Notes under the pieces: model-generated | The model's database searches: none | What the model was told of the DNA's origin: nothing | What the model saw: the letters and a program-made list of their open reading frames with translations, nothing else | Assembly: GCA_963715575.1 (NCBI GenBank) | Contig: OY970250.1 | Coordinates: 682,001-746,000 of the forward strand | Reading direction: 5' to 3' | From: AC-32 sp963715575 | GTDB lineage: Bacteria; Actinomycetota; Thermoleophilia; Gaiellales; Gaiellaceae | DNA: 64,000 bases | Shown: positions 16,668 to 24,501 of the stretch, one piece after another | Numbering within the stretch: the stretch's first letter is position 1 | Layout of the letters: each line of letters starts with the position of its first letter | Program-made: the position numbers and the translations under genes

Positions 16668-16703
16668 TTGGGGGCGGCCCACAGGAGCAAGGGCCGCCCC
16701 CAA
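16668..16703 (+). terminator. 13-bp stem hairpin behind the permease fragment
   Basis: Bases 16668-16680 pair perfectly with 16691-16703 around a ten-base loop. The stem is GC-rich and begins TTGGGGGCGG; the 3' arm ends in CCCCCAA with no U-tract. It fits a bidirectional GC-type terminator retained with the permease remnant. Confidence 0.7.
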
Positions 16704-16790
16704 ACGGAAGCCAGAGGGCCTGCGGCGAGCAAGACGTCCCGGCTGTACCTGCAGCCCAGCAAGTTCCGGTCTATCCCCTGGCAGTTAGCT

Positions 16791-17000
16791 TCATCGGCAT
16801 CCGTTGCGCCGCTGTTGTCCCCCTTCCGGGGGATCTGTTGCCAGTTGTACTAGGACCCACCGAGGCCGCTCACCGACGCGGGCTGGCACGGCCTGAACCA
16901 GCGTGTTCTCGGGGTCACGCGCGGAGGAGGCGCTCTCGCGGCACGCAGCGCTGATGAGAGCGATTAAGGCCAGCATCACAACGAGAGGTGCCCGCTTCAC
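16791..17000 (-). CDS. possible lipoprotein remnant (69 aa)
   Basis: From GTG 17000 the frame gives a good lipoprotein signal peptide: MKRAPLVVML, an alanine/leucine core and lipobox ISAAC with Cys20. The rest (about 49 residues) is rich in charged and glycine residues and has no domain I know. There is no clear ribosome site. It may be the 5' end of a decayed lipoprotein gene. Shadow coding by chance is possible, since GC-rich DNA leaves many frames open. Confidence 0.3.
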   Translation of the reverse strand: MKRAPLVVMLALIALISAACRESASSARDPENTLVQAVPARVGERPRWVLVQLATDPPEGGQQRRNGCR

Positions 17001-17198
17001 TGGGGGCCTAGGCCGAGGAAGTAGCGGCAGCGAGGGCGGCCGCCGTGGGCTGCGCGAGCGTCCTTACGCCTGCGCTCTGGCGGGTCGCACCAGGGTCGCA
17101 TGGAGATGCAAAACGCGACGACTCGCGTCTAGTAGCGACAGGCGCGAAGCCGCACCGCTAGTCGCAAACCCGCATGGGTCGGCCCCCTCCTCCCGTTC

Positions 17199-17242
17199 AT
17201 GGTAAGGAGGGGGTCTCCGGTTCGAGTCCGGAAGAGGGCTCT
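17199..17242 (+). repeat. tRNA-Thr(GGT) 3'-half fragment, copy A (attachment-site-like)
   Basis: The sequence runs from the anticodon loop (ATGGTAA, anticodon GGT) through the 3' anticodon strand, T-arm (17216-17232, perfect five-base stem around TTCGAGT) and acceptor 3' strand AGAGGGC with TCT. The 5' half of the tRNA (acceptor GCCCTCT, D-arm) is missing upstream. A second copy with compensating T-stem changes is at 20097-20139. Upstream of the anticodon loop, 17183-17191 pairs with 17205-17213 as a nine-base hairpin. Confidence 0.75.
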
Positions 17243-17380
17243 AACGAAGACGCTGGAGACGGGCCAGTTAGGACCGGGCCTCTCTTGAGCTTCCTTCGGG
17301 AGGTCTTGGGGATGGGCGGGGCTGTGACCTGGCGGTTAGTCTCAAACTCGTTGTGCTGCTCGGCTCGCCGTCCTGCGTCG

Positions 17381-19867
17381 TCACGCTGGCGGCCGCCGCC
17401 GACTCTCCGTAGCAGCGCCCAGTCCGAGCGCGTATTCGATCGCCTCCTCGAACGACAGGCGCGTGCCAGCTGCGGCTACATCTCGAAACTCGCGCTCGGC
17501 GAGCTCTCGCCGCGCGGCAGCATTTGTGCGCTCGTGCAAGTCGGCCTCGTAGGGCTGCGAGTCCATCTCGATTCCCGCAGATGCGCGAGAGCTCTGCGAT
17601 GCCGCGAGAAGCATCACGGCCGAGCGAATCTCTCCAGCTGCTGCCTCTAGAGCCGCCAGGCCGTCGAACGCCGTGCACGCGCATTCCTTGGCTCCGATCT
17701 CGCGGCAGATGGAAAGAGATTCCAGGTAAGCGTCCAAAGAGGCAGAGCTGTCCTCCGTCTGCTTCGCATGGCCAAGATTCACGAGCGCATGGGCCAGCCA
17801 CTCCGCAACGTCAATCTCGCGCGAGATGGAAACCGCTTCCTTTGCTTCGGCTTGTGCCAATTCGAAGTCGCCCTTTCGCAACGCGATGTTGGTCAGGCCC
17901 ATCCTCGCCAGCGCAGTCGCCCAGCGATCTCCACTTTCTTCCGAGAGGCCGCGCGCAGCGTCGAAATGCGAGTAAGCCTTGTCTAGATCGTCCTTCACGA
18001 AGGCCACGCGTCCAAGGTCGGCAAGAGCCTCTGCGGCTCCTTCGAGGTCGCCGAGATCCCGGAAGAGTTGGTAGCGCTCTTCGCTCGTTTCGGCCGATCG
18101 CTCGTCGTCGGCCCTCAACGCGGCGACAAGGCTCGCGGCCGTGAGTGCTCTCGCCCGCGCAGCCCGAGGCTGGTAGACAGCGCGGGCTAGGGCGGCTTCC
18201 GCGAATCGCCGACCTTCGCTGACGAGACCCTGCACATACCAGAAGCGGCCGAGCGCGCCGACCAGCCGAAGCTCGATGTCGTAGTTGCCGCTTTCTCCCG
18301 CCCACATCAGCGCGGCGCGCAAGTTCTCGTGCTCGGCGCCGAGAAGCTCGAGCCACTCGTGTTGCCGCGCGCGCTTCAACTCGGGCTCAGCTTGCTCCGC
18401 AAGCCGAAGGAAGTGCTCAGCGTACCGAGAACGGAGCACCTCCGCCTCATCGCTGGCATCGAGCTTCTCGAGCGCGAACTCGCGGATCATCTCCAGCATC
18501 CAAAAGCGGCCGTCCGCCAAGCGTATGAGGCTCTTGTCGACCAGCGACTGCAGCGTGTCCAGTTCCGCCTCTGCGACCTCCGTTGCTGCTTCCAGGGTGC
18601 AGCCGCCCGCGAAGACCGAAAGCCTCACGAAGAGCCGACGCTCGCCTTCGGTGAGGAGCTCATAGCTCCAGGCGATCGTCGCCCGCAGCGTCTGCTGCCG
18701 CGCATCTGCGTCGCGCCCGCCCTTGAGCAGATCGAGCCGCTGCGAGAGCCGCTCCAGGATCTGGGCCGGTGTGAGCACGCTCGTCCGGGCCGCGGCCAGC
18801 TCGACCGCGAGCGGCAGGTTGTCCAGCCGGCGGCACAGCTCTGCGATCGCGTCCTCGGGCTCGAGCTGCGAGCGGGCGCAGAAGAGCTCGACCGCTTCCA
18901 GCTGCGCCAGCGGCGCCACCGGGTACTCGACTTCGCCCCGGACGCGCAGCAGCTCCCTACTCGTCACCAGGAGGCGGAGATTCGGACAGGACTCGAGCAG
19001 CGACCCGAGCGCCGGCGCGGCCCCCACCACCTGCTCGAAGTTGTCCAGCAGCAGGAGCAGCTCGCGCTCGCCGATGTGCTCGGCGAGGCCCTCCTTGGCT
19101 CCCAACGTCTGGGCGACCGTCTCGGCGACGAGAGCTGGATCGCGGAGCGAAGCGAGCCCGATCCAGAAGACGCCGTTCCTGAAGTCCGGCACGAGCTCGG
19201 CTGCCGACTCGATTGCCAGCCGCGTCTTCCCCGAGCCACCCGGGCCCGAGAGGGTGACCAGACGCGCGCCGTCCTGGAGCAGCGCCACGACGTCCGAGAC
19301 CTCCCGCTCCCGGCCCACGAACGACGACGCGGGCCGCGGCAGGTTCGTGTTCGAGATCGTCTTGAGCGGCGGAAAGCGCTCCTCCCCGAGCTGGAAGAGC
19401 CAGACCGGCTCCGGGAAGTCCTTCACCCGGTGCTCGCCGAGGTCCGCGAGCTCTCCGTCGACGAGTGCTCGTGTCGCCTGCGAGACGACGACCTGGCCGC
19501 CGTGACCGGCCGCGGCGATCCGCGCAGCCAGGTGGACGTCCTCGCCGACGTAGCCCTCCCTGCCGAGGTGCGGAGTGCCGGTGTGCAGGCCCATGCGCAC
19601 TCGAATCTGACCGTCGGATAGCGCCTGTTGGCCTTCGTCGGCGGCCTCGAGCGCCTCGACCGCAGATGGGAACACGTAGAAGAACGCGTCGCCCTGCGTG
19701 TCGACCTCGATCCCGCCACGCCGGCCGAACGACTCGCGAACCAGCCGCCGGTGCTCGGCGAGCGCTTCCTCGTACCCCTCCGCGCCCAGCTCGCTCAGCA
19801 GGCGCGTGGAGCCCTCGATGTCCGTGAAGAGCAGAGTGACGGTGCCGGTCGGAAGCTCGTGCTGCAC
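17381..19867 (-). CDS. cyclase-domain STAND ATPase regulator with TPR repeats
   Basis: The 828-residue protein has three parts. Residues 1-165 are a class III nucleotide cyclase homology domain with metal-binding Asp16 (FTDIEGS) and Asp60 (QGDAFF). Residues about 180-450 are an NB-ARC/STAND ATPase with Walker A GPGGSGKT at 208-215, LLLLDNFEQV (Walker B) and VTSRELLRV sensor. The rest is a winged-helix segment and tetratricopeptide-like helical repeats. Such actinobacterial proteins act as cytoplasmic signal-responsive regulators; cyclase activity is plausible because both metal ligands are present but is not proven. It is the only gene between two tRNA-Thr fragments and has no obvious partner. 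The ATG at 19867 has no strong ribosome site. Confidence 0.88.
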   Translation of the reverse strand: MQHELPTGTVTLLFTDIEGSTRLLSELGAEGYEEALAEHRRLVRESFGRRGGIEVDTQGDAFFYVFPSAVEALEAADEGQQALSDGQIRVRMGLHTGTPHLGREGYVGEDVHLAARIAAAGHGGQVVVSQATRALVDGELADLGEHRVKDFPEPVWLFQLGEERFPPLKTISNTNLPRPASSFVGREREVSDVVALLQDGARLVTLSGPGGSGKTRLAIESAAELVPDFRNGVFWIGLASLRDPALVAETVAQTLGAKEGLAEHIGERELLLLLDNFEQVVGAAPALGSLLESCPNLRLLVTSRELLRVRGEVEYPVAPLAQLEAVELFCARSQLEPEDAIAELCRRLDNLPLAVELAAARTSVLTPAQILERLSQRLDLLKGGRDADARQQTLRATIAWSYELLTEGERRLFVRLSVFAGGCTLEAATEVAEAELDTLQSLVDKSLIRLADGRFWMLEMIREFALEKLDASDEAEVLRSRYAEHFLRLAEQAEPELKRARQHEWLELLGAEHENLRAALMWAGESGNYDIELRLVGALGRFWYVQGLVSEGRRFAEAALARAVYQPRAARARALTAASLVAALRADDERSAETSEERYQLFRDLGDLEGAAEALADLGRVAFVKDDLDKAYSHFDAARGLSEESGDRWATALARMGLTNIALRKGDFELAQAEAKEAVSISREIDVAEWLAHALVNLGHAKQTEDSSASLDAYLESLSICREIGAKECACTAFDGLAALEAAAGEIRSAVMLLAASQSSRASAGIEMDSQPYEADLHERTNAAARRELAEREFRDVAAAGTRLSFEEAIEYALGLGAATESRRRPPA

Positions 19868-20096
19868 GAGACATGATCATGCGCGGCGAGAGTTCTTTCG
19901 TCTACTCCGCCCGCGGCGGGGACGGGATCGCGGAAGGGCGAGCGACTCCTCACTCGACCTGGGGAACCTGGAGGGAACACCACCGCGGGCACGCGCGTCC
20001 ACGCGCGCCTACTCCTCTTCGGACGATCCTTCGTCTTTCCTCGCTTGCGCGCCCGCGGCTTCCCCCGCTTACCCGCGCGTTCGTCGTCAGAGCTGA

Positions 20097-20139
20097 ATGG
20101 TAAGGAGGGGTCGACGGTTCGAGTCCGTCAGAGGGCTCT
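20097..20139 (+). repeat. tRNA-Thr(GGT) 3'-half fragment, copy B (attachment-site-like)
   Basis: Same segment of tRNA-Thr as copy A, again starting at the anticodon loop ATGGTAA and ending AGAGGGCTCT. The T-arm is 20113-20129 with the stem GACGG/CCGTC instead of TCCGG/CCGGA, so each copy keeps its own pairing. It lacks one G of the G-run. Both copies are on the plus strand, 2.9 kb apart. Confidence 0.75.
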
Positions 20140-20163
20140 GCAAGAGCGCCGCGCGTCGAGTAG

Positions 20164-21171
20164 TCAATGACTTCTGGGCGCAGTTCCTGGTGCCAGGGCT
20201 CGTTGCCGTCGATCCGGCATAGCCCGTGCTTGGCGCTGTGAATGGCCGGCGATGCGGTCGACCATCGCATCGGCGGCCGTGAGACCCGCCGCGATCCGGT
20301 CGTGGCCGGGCTGGCCCAATACGACCCCGGTGATCGTCACCCGCTTGCCGTCGATCCAGCGGATGGCCCGGAAGGCGAAGCAGCCGCCGGCGGCGGCGGT
20401 CGAGCCGGTCTTGACGCCGACGAACCCGTCGTGCCAGAGCAACGTGTTGGTGTTGTGCACGGTGCCGGCGACCGGCAGCGTCGCGCTCGGTGTGGCGACG
20501 ATGTTCGCGAACACCGGCACCCGCATGGCCCGATCGACGATGCGCACCTGGTCGGCGGCAGTCGAGACCGTTGCGTCGTCGTAGCCGCTCGGATCGGTGT
20601 AACGGGTGTGGTTCACGCCCAGCGACCGTGCGGCGACATTCATCTGGGCAACAAACCCGTCCACCGAGCCGGCGTTCCAGCGCGCTAGAACCGCGGCGAT
20701 GTTGTTCGCCGACGGCAGCAGCAGTGCCTGCAGCGCCTGCCGTTCGGTCAGTTGCTCTCCGGCGGCGACGGACACGACCGACTCGTGCTGTCCGCGCCGG
20801 CGGTCGGTGTCGGCGACATCGGCGTAGGTGAGCGTGATCGTCGGGCCGTCCTGGCCGGGCCGGAGCGGGTGGTCACGGAGCACGAGATAGGCCGTCATCA
20901 CCTTCGCGACGCTGGCGATCGGAGCCGCGTGCTGGTTCGGGCCGGCCTGAATCTCCGAAGGTCCTACTTGAACAGCGGCCTGGCCGTATGCCGGCCAAAC
21001 CGTGCGGTCCTCGCCGCGGAGGACGTCGGTGGTCGCGGTGGCCGTCGAAGACGAGGACGCCACGTGGTAGCCGACGGAGGCGGCGATCGCGGTGGTCACG
21101 ACCAGCAGGCCGGCGACACGGATCCTGCGAATCCGAATCCGACGGGTTCGTGCTCGCTTGCTGTAGGTCAT
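20164..21171 (-). CDS. D-alanyl-D-alanine carboxypeptidase-like serine hydrolase (S11 family)
   Basis: The 335-residue protein has an N-terminal basic stretch and one membrane helix (residues about 18-38), then the PBP/S11 fold with the three active-site motifs SVAK (Ser87-Lys90), SAN (154-156) and KTGS (254-257). It should act outside the membrane on peptidoglycan stem peptides. It is transcribed divergently from the two-component system at 21257, which may regulate it. The 3' end around 20271-20355 is duplicated as a fragment at 24360-24444. ATG 21171 is preferred over ATG 21183 only weakly; neither has a ribosome site. Confidence 0.82.
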   Translation of the reverse strand: MTYSKRARTRRIRIRRIRVAGLLVVTTAIAASVGYHVASSSSTATATTDVLRGEDRTVWPAYGQAAVQVGPSEIQAGPNQHAAPIASVAKVMTAYLVLRDHPLRPGQDGPTITLTYADVADTDRRRGQHESVVSVAAGEQLTERQALQALLLPSANNIAAVLARWNAGSVDGFVAQMNVAARSLGVNHTRYTDPSGYDDATVSTAADQVRIVDRAMRVPVFANIVATPSATLPVAGTVHNTNTLLWHDGFVGVKTGSTAAAGGCFAFRAIRWIDGKRVTITGVVLGQPGHDRIAAGLTAADAMVDRIAGHSQRQARAMPDRRQRALAPGTAPRSH

Positions 21172-21256
21172 GCCGCCATTCAAGGCGGCTTGGTGTTGCC
21201 GGCACGTATTCGGTTTTCGATACGCCGGCGATACACGCCCGCTCTAGCATCAGGGC

Positions 21257-21952
21257 ATGCGGGTGCTGATCGTCGAGGACGAGCCCTACATGGCCGAAGC
21301 CATCCGTGCTGGCCTACGCCTGGAAGCGATCGCAGCAGACATCGCAGGTGACGGCGACACCGCTCTGGAGCTGCTGAGCTTCAACGCCTACGACATCGCC
21401 GTCCTCGACCGAGACGTTCCCGGACCAACCGGCGACGAGATCGCCGAACGCATCGTCGCCTCCGGCAGCGGCATGCCGATCCTCATGCTCACCGCTGCCG
21501 ACCGTCTCGACGACAAGGCCACCGGGTTCGAGCTCGGCGCCGACGACTACCTCACGAAGCCGTTCGAGCTCCGAGAGCTCGTGCTCCGTCTCAGAGCGCT
21601 CGACCGCAGGCGCGCCCACAGCAGGCCGCCGGTGCGAGAGATCGCGGGGCTGCGGGTGGATCCATTCCGCCGCGAGGTCTACCGCGACGGCCGCTACGTC
21701 GCGCTTACCAGGAAGCAGTTCGCAGTGCTCGAAGTCCTGGTCGCCGCCGAAGGCGGTGTGGTCAGCGCTGAAGAGCTCCTAGCGCGAGCGTGGGATGAGA
21801 ACGCAGACCCGTTCACCAACGCCGTGCGCATCACCGTCTCGGCACTGCGCAAACGCCTCGGCGAGCCCTGGATCATCGCCACCGTGGCCGGCGTCGGCTA
21901 CCGCATCGACACGCAACCGGACACCGGGCCCGAGGAAGGAGAGCGTGGCTAG
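21257..21952 (+). CDS. OmpR/PhoB-type response regulator
   Basis: The 231-residue protein has a receiver domain with acidic pocket Glu7-Asp8, phosphoacceptor Asp51 in VLDRDVPG, Thr at LMLTAAD and Lys in LTKPF. A winged-helix domain (about 130-222) follows with RKQFAVLEVLV and GVGYRI, typical of OmpR-family DNA binding. The next gene is the histidine kinase, whose GTG start overlaps this stop by eight bases. The carboxypeptidase is divergent upstream. The target genes are unknown. Confidence 0.9.
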   Translation: MRVLIVEDEPYMAEAIRAGLRLEAIAADIAGDGDTALELLSFNAYDIAVLDRDVPGPTGDEIAERIVASGSGMPILMLTAADRLDDKATGFELGADDYLTKPFELRELVLRLRALDRRRAHSRPPVREIAGLRVDPFRREVYRDGRYVALTRKQFAVLEVLVAAEGGVVSAEELLARAWDENADPFTNAVRITVSALRKRLGEPWIIATVAGVGYRIDTQPDTGPEEGERG

Positions 21953-23029
21953 AGCCCCCGGGTTGAGCGCTCGCCTCAAGCTCACCCTCAGCTACGCCGG
22001 CTTCCTCATGCTCGCCGGCGCCGTGCTGCTCGCCGTCGGGTACTTCTCCCTTTCGCGTGGGGTGCACCCTGGTGTGATCTTCATCGTGCGCAGCCACGCC
22101 GACCTCCTGCGCGCTTTCGCTCCGACCGCGGCTATCGTGCTGGGGTTCCTGCTGGTATTCGGACTCGTGGGAGGGTGGCTGCTCGCCGGCCGCATGCTCG
22201 CCCCCCTGACGCACATCACGGACGCCACACGCGCGGCCGCGAACGGATCGCTCTCCCACCGGATCGAGTTGGAAGGACGTCAGGACGAGTTCCGCGAGCT
22301 CGCCGACAGCTTCGACACCATGCTCGCACGGCTCGAAGCGCACGTCGCCGAACAGCAGCGATTCGCAGCGAACGCCTCCCACGAGCTGCGCACCCCGCTG
22401 GCGATCACGCAGACGATGCTCGACGTGGCCCGCAACGATCGGAGCCGCGGCGACCACGAGCTCGTCGAACGCCTCCACCTCGTCAACAGCCGAGCGATCG
22501 ACCTCACCGAAGCACTGCTCCTGCTCAGCCGCGCCGACCAACGGTCCTTCATCCGAGAACGCGTCGACCTGTCCCTCATCGCGGAAGAAGCCACGGAAAC
22601 GCTCCTCCCCCTCGCGGAGAAACGCGGCCTCGCCATCGAGACCTCCGGGGAGGCGACCCCCACCATCGGCTCACACGCGCTCCTGCTGCAGCTGAGCACG
22701 AACCTCGTGCACAACGCGATCGTCCACAACCTGCCCGAACAGGGCAGCGTCTGGGTCACGACCAGCGTTCACCCGAAGAGCGCGGTGCTCACCGTCGAGA
22801 ACACCGGCGAAAAGCTCAGTCCGCAGTTAGCTGCCACGCTTGCCGAGCCGTTTCAACGCGGCACAAACGCATTCGCACCGACCAGGCAGGTATCGGCCTC
22901 GGCCTGGCGATCGTCAAGAGCATCGCCGAAGCACACGACGGGACCCTCACCCTCACCCCCCGGGCCGCCGGCGGGCTCCGCGTCACGGTCCAGCTACCCC
23001 CCGCTCCACCTACTGGCGTTGCTGCCTGA
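21945..23029 (+). pseudogene. two-component sensor histidine kinase, frameshifted in the ATPase domain
   Basis: The first 310 residues read as a normal kinase. There are two membrane helices (about 13-32 and 60-85) with a short extracellular loop, a HAMP domain, the DHp box ASHELRTPLA with phospho-His, and an N-box HNAIVHN. The frame then breaks: after FQRGT (near 22865) the expected ERIRTDQAGIGLGLAIV appears only if one base is added, in the frame that ends at TGA 23027-23029. One base (probably a G between 22865 and 22866) is missing. As written the product ends in an unrelated tail after the break and lacks the G boxes that bind ATP. It may be a real mutation or an assembly indel. Confidence 0.78.
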
Positions 23030-23037
23030 GCTCGCCG

Positions 23038-23478
23038 ATGGAGCCGCGCCTCAACGTCATCACACTCGCCGTCGAGGACCTCGAACGGGCGCTCGTCTTC
23101 TATCGCGACGGCCTCGGCCTGCACACGAACGGCGTCGTCGCAAGCGACCTCGTCGATCAGAAGACCGGCGCGGCGGGCGCGATCGTCGTCTTCGAGCTCG
23201 AAGATGGGCTCATCCTCACGCTCTACCCGCGTAGCGAGCTCGCCAAGGACGCGGCACTAGCCGGCGGCACGCCGCAGCCCGGCGAGTTCAGCCTCGGCCA
23301 GCTGGTCGCGAGTCGCGCCGACGTCGACAGGATCCTCGAACAGGCCGCTGCCGCCGGCGCGGTCGTGACGCCACCCCACGACCGCCCCTGGGGCATCTAC
23401 TCCGGCTACTTCAGCGACCTCGACGGACACCTCTGGGAGGTCATCTGGAACGCCGGACGCGCATCCGACTCGGATTGA
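23038..23478 (+). CDS. VOC/glyoxalase-like family protein
   Basis: The 146-residue protein has the VOC pattern: VITLAVEDLERALVFYRDGLGL at the start (first beta-alpha-beta-beta unit), DDGLILTLYPR-type strand, and SDLDGHLWEVIWN at the end, where the Glu of HLWEV is a usual metal ligand. Function unknown; relatives include glyoxalases, dioxygenases and resistance proteins. ATG 23038 lies nine bases after the kinase stop, so it may be in the same transcript. It has no strong ribosome site. Confidence 0.78.
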   Translation: MEPRLNVITLAVEDLERALVFYRDGLGLHTNGVVASDLVDQKTGAAGAIVVFELEDGLILTLYPRSELAKDAALAGGTPQPGEFSLGQLVASRADVDRILEQAAAAGAVVTPPHDRPWGIYSGYFSDLDGHLWEVIWNAGRASDSD

Positions 23479-23498
23479 CGCGAGCACTCGGTGATCTC

Positions 23499-24070
23499 TC
23501 ACTCTCGTACGGCGGTGTGCTCGAGGATCGCTCGGGCGATGGTCTGCCAGTCGGCTCGATCGACGCCGTGGCCGGCTCCTTCCAGCGTCAGCAGTCTTGC
23601 GCCTGGGATTTCCTGAGCCAGCGCCTGCCCGTGCTCGAGCGGGAACATCGGGTCGGCGGTGCCGTGGATGACGAGCGTTGGCACCGCAATCGACGAGATC
23701 GGCTCGGACGGAACGTCGCCCTCCGGGATCATGGTGTGGTTCTGGGAGGCGGCGATGTCACGCGCGCGCTCGACGTCTCGGCCGACGAGCTCACGCCACG
23801 CCACCTGGTCAAAGGGACGCACGCCCCCGGCAAGCATGCGCTCGTAGGCGACCAGGTACTCGATCACCGACCCTCGATCCGACCAATCCACCTCGGCGAG
23901 GCGAGGAAGCCGCCGAAGCGCTCCGTCGCCGAGGGAAGGCTGCGTTCCCCGGGGGTCGCGGGAGACGTGCTGATGAGGACGAGCGACAGCACACGGTCGG
24001 GAAACGCGAGGGCAAGCAGCTGCGCGAACGCCCCGCCGCCGGACACGCCGACCACGTGCTGGTTGAGCCG
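23499..24070 (-). pseudogene. alpha/beta hydrolase, truncated at the 5' end and frameshifted
   Basis: The C-terminal two thirds of an alpha/beta hydrolase are readable. The nucleophile elbow GVSGGG (Ser) lies in one frame, with AFAQLLALAFPDRV and LVLISTSP. After about 23894 the frame changes by one base and continues EVDWSDRGSVIEYL, VPTLVIHGTADPMFPLEHG (acid) and GAGHG (His). A G missing from a GG pair explains the break. Upstream of the nucleophile elbow the hydrolase stops at about 24070, where a cyclase fragment begins on the opposite strand. So it is both broken and cut by a rearrangement. Confidence 0.8.
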
Positions 24071-24076
24071 CTGGCG

Positions 24077-24334
24077 GCAATCCGGGTCCCGATCCGCGTC
24101 GGGATTCACAGCGGCGAGGTGGCGCTGACCGCAGAACACGTCCGCGGTGTGGCGGTCCACGCGGCTGCTCACATCGTGGGGGAGGCGCGCCAAGGCGAGG
24201 TGCTCGTGTCGGGCACCACGCGGGATCTTGCCGAGGGCGCTGCCGGACTGGCATTCGAGCCGCGTGGCCGGTACAGCCTCAAGGGGCTGGAGCGAGAGCA
24301 CGATCTGTTCGCCGCGGCATCATCAACGGGCTAG
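24077..24334 (+). pseudogene. C-terminal fragment of a class III adenylate/guanylate cyclase domain
   Basis: In one frame ending at TAG 24332-24334 the sequence reads PIRVGIHSGEV, then GVAVHAAAHIVGEA, GEVLVSGTTRDL and FEPRGRYSLKGLE. This is the last 80-90 residues of a cyclase homology domain as found in actinobacterial hydrolase-cyclase or regulator fusions. There is no N-terminal half with the metal-binding aspartates and no start of its own. The join with the inverted hydrolase fragment at about 24.07 kb marks a rearrangement. Confidence 0.75.
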
Positions 24335-24359
24335 GGGCCCGGGCGGGCCGCGCTGGCGT

Positions 24360-24444
24360 CGGCGGCCGCGAGACCCGCCGCGATCTGGTCGTGGCCGGGC
24401 TGGCCCAGCACGACCGCGGTGATCGTCGTCCGCTTGCCGTCTAT
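24360..24444 (-). pseudogene. 85-bp fragment of an S11 carboxypeptidase gene
   Basis: This stretch matches 20271-20355 base for base over 85 positions with roughly ten differences, in the same orientation. On the minus strand it reads TITAVVLGQPGHDQIAAGL, the C-terminal segment of the carboxypeptidase at 20164-21171. Flanking DNA shows no more of the gene. The differences show it comes from a paralogue, not from a fresh copy. Confidence 0.75.
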
Positions 24445-24501
24445 CGCTTGGGCTTTACACGACGTCCTTAGGACGCGTCCGAACGACGGCGCCAGGACGA
24501 A

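Noticed and set aside
17183..17213. Nine-base hairpin overlapping the tRNA-Thr fragment, read as an intact anticodon arm
   Set aside because: The 13-base loop is too large for an anticodon arm and there is no D-arm or acceptor 5' strand; it may be a chance or a terminator-like fold.
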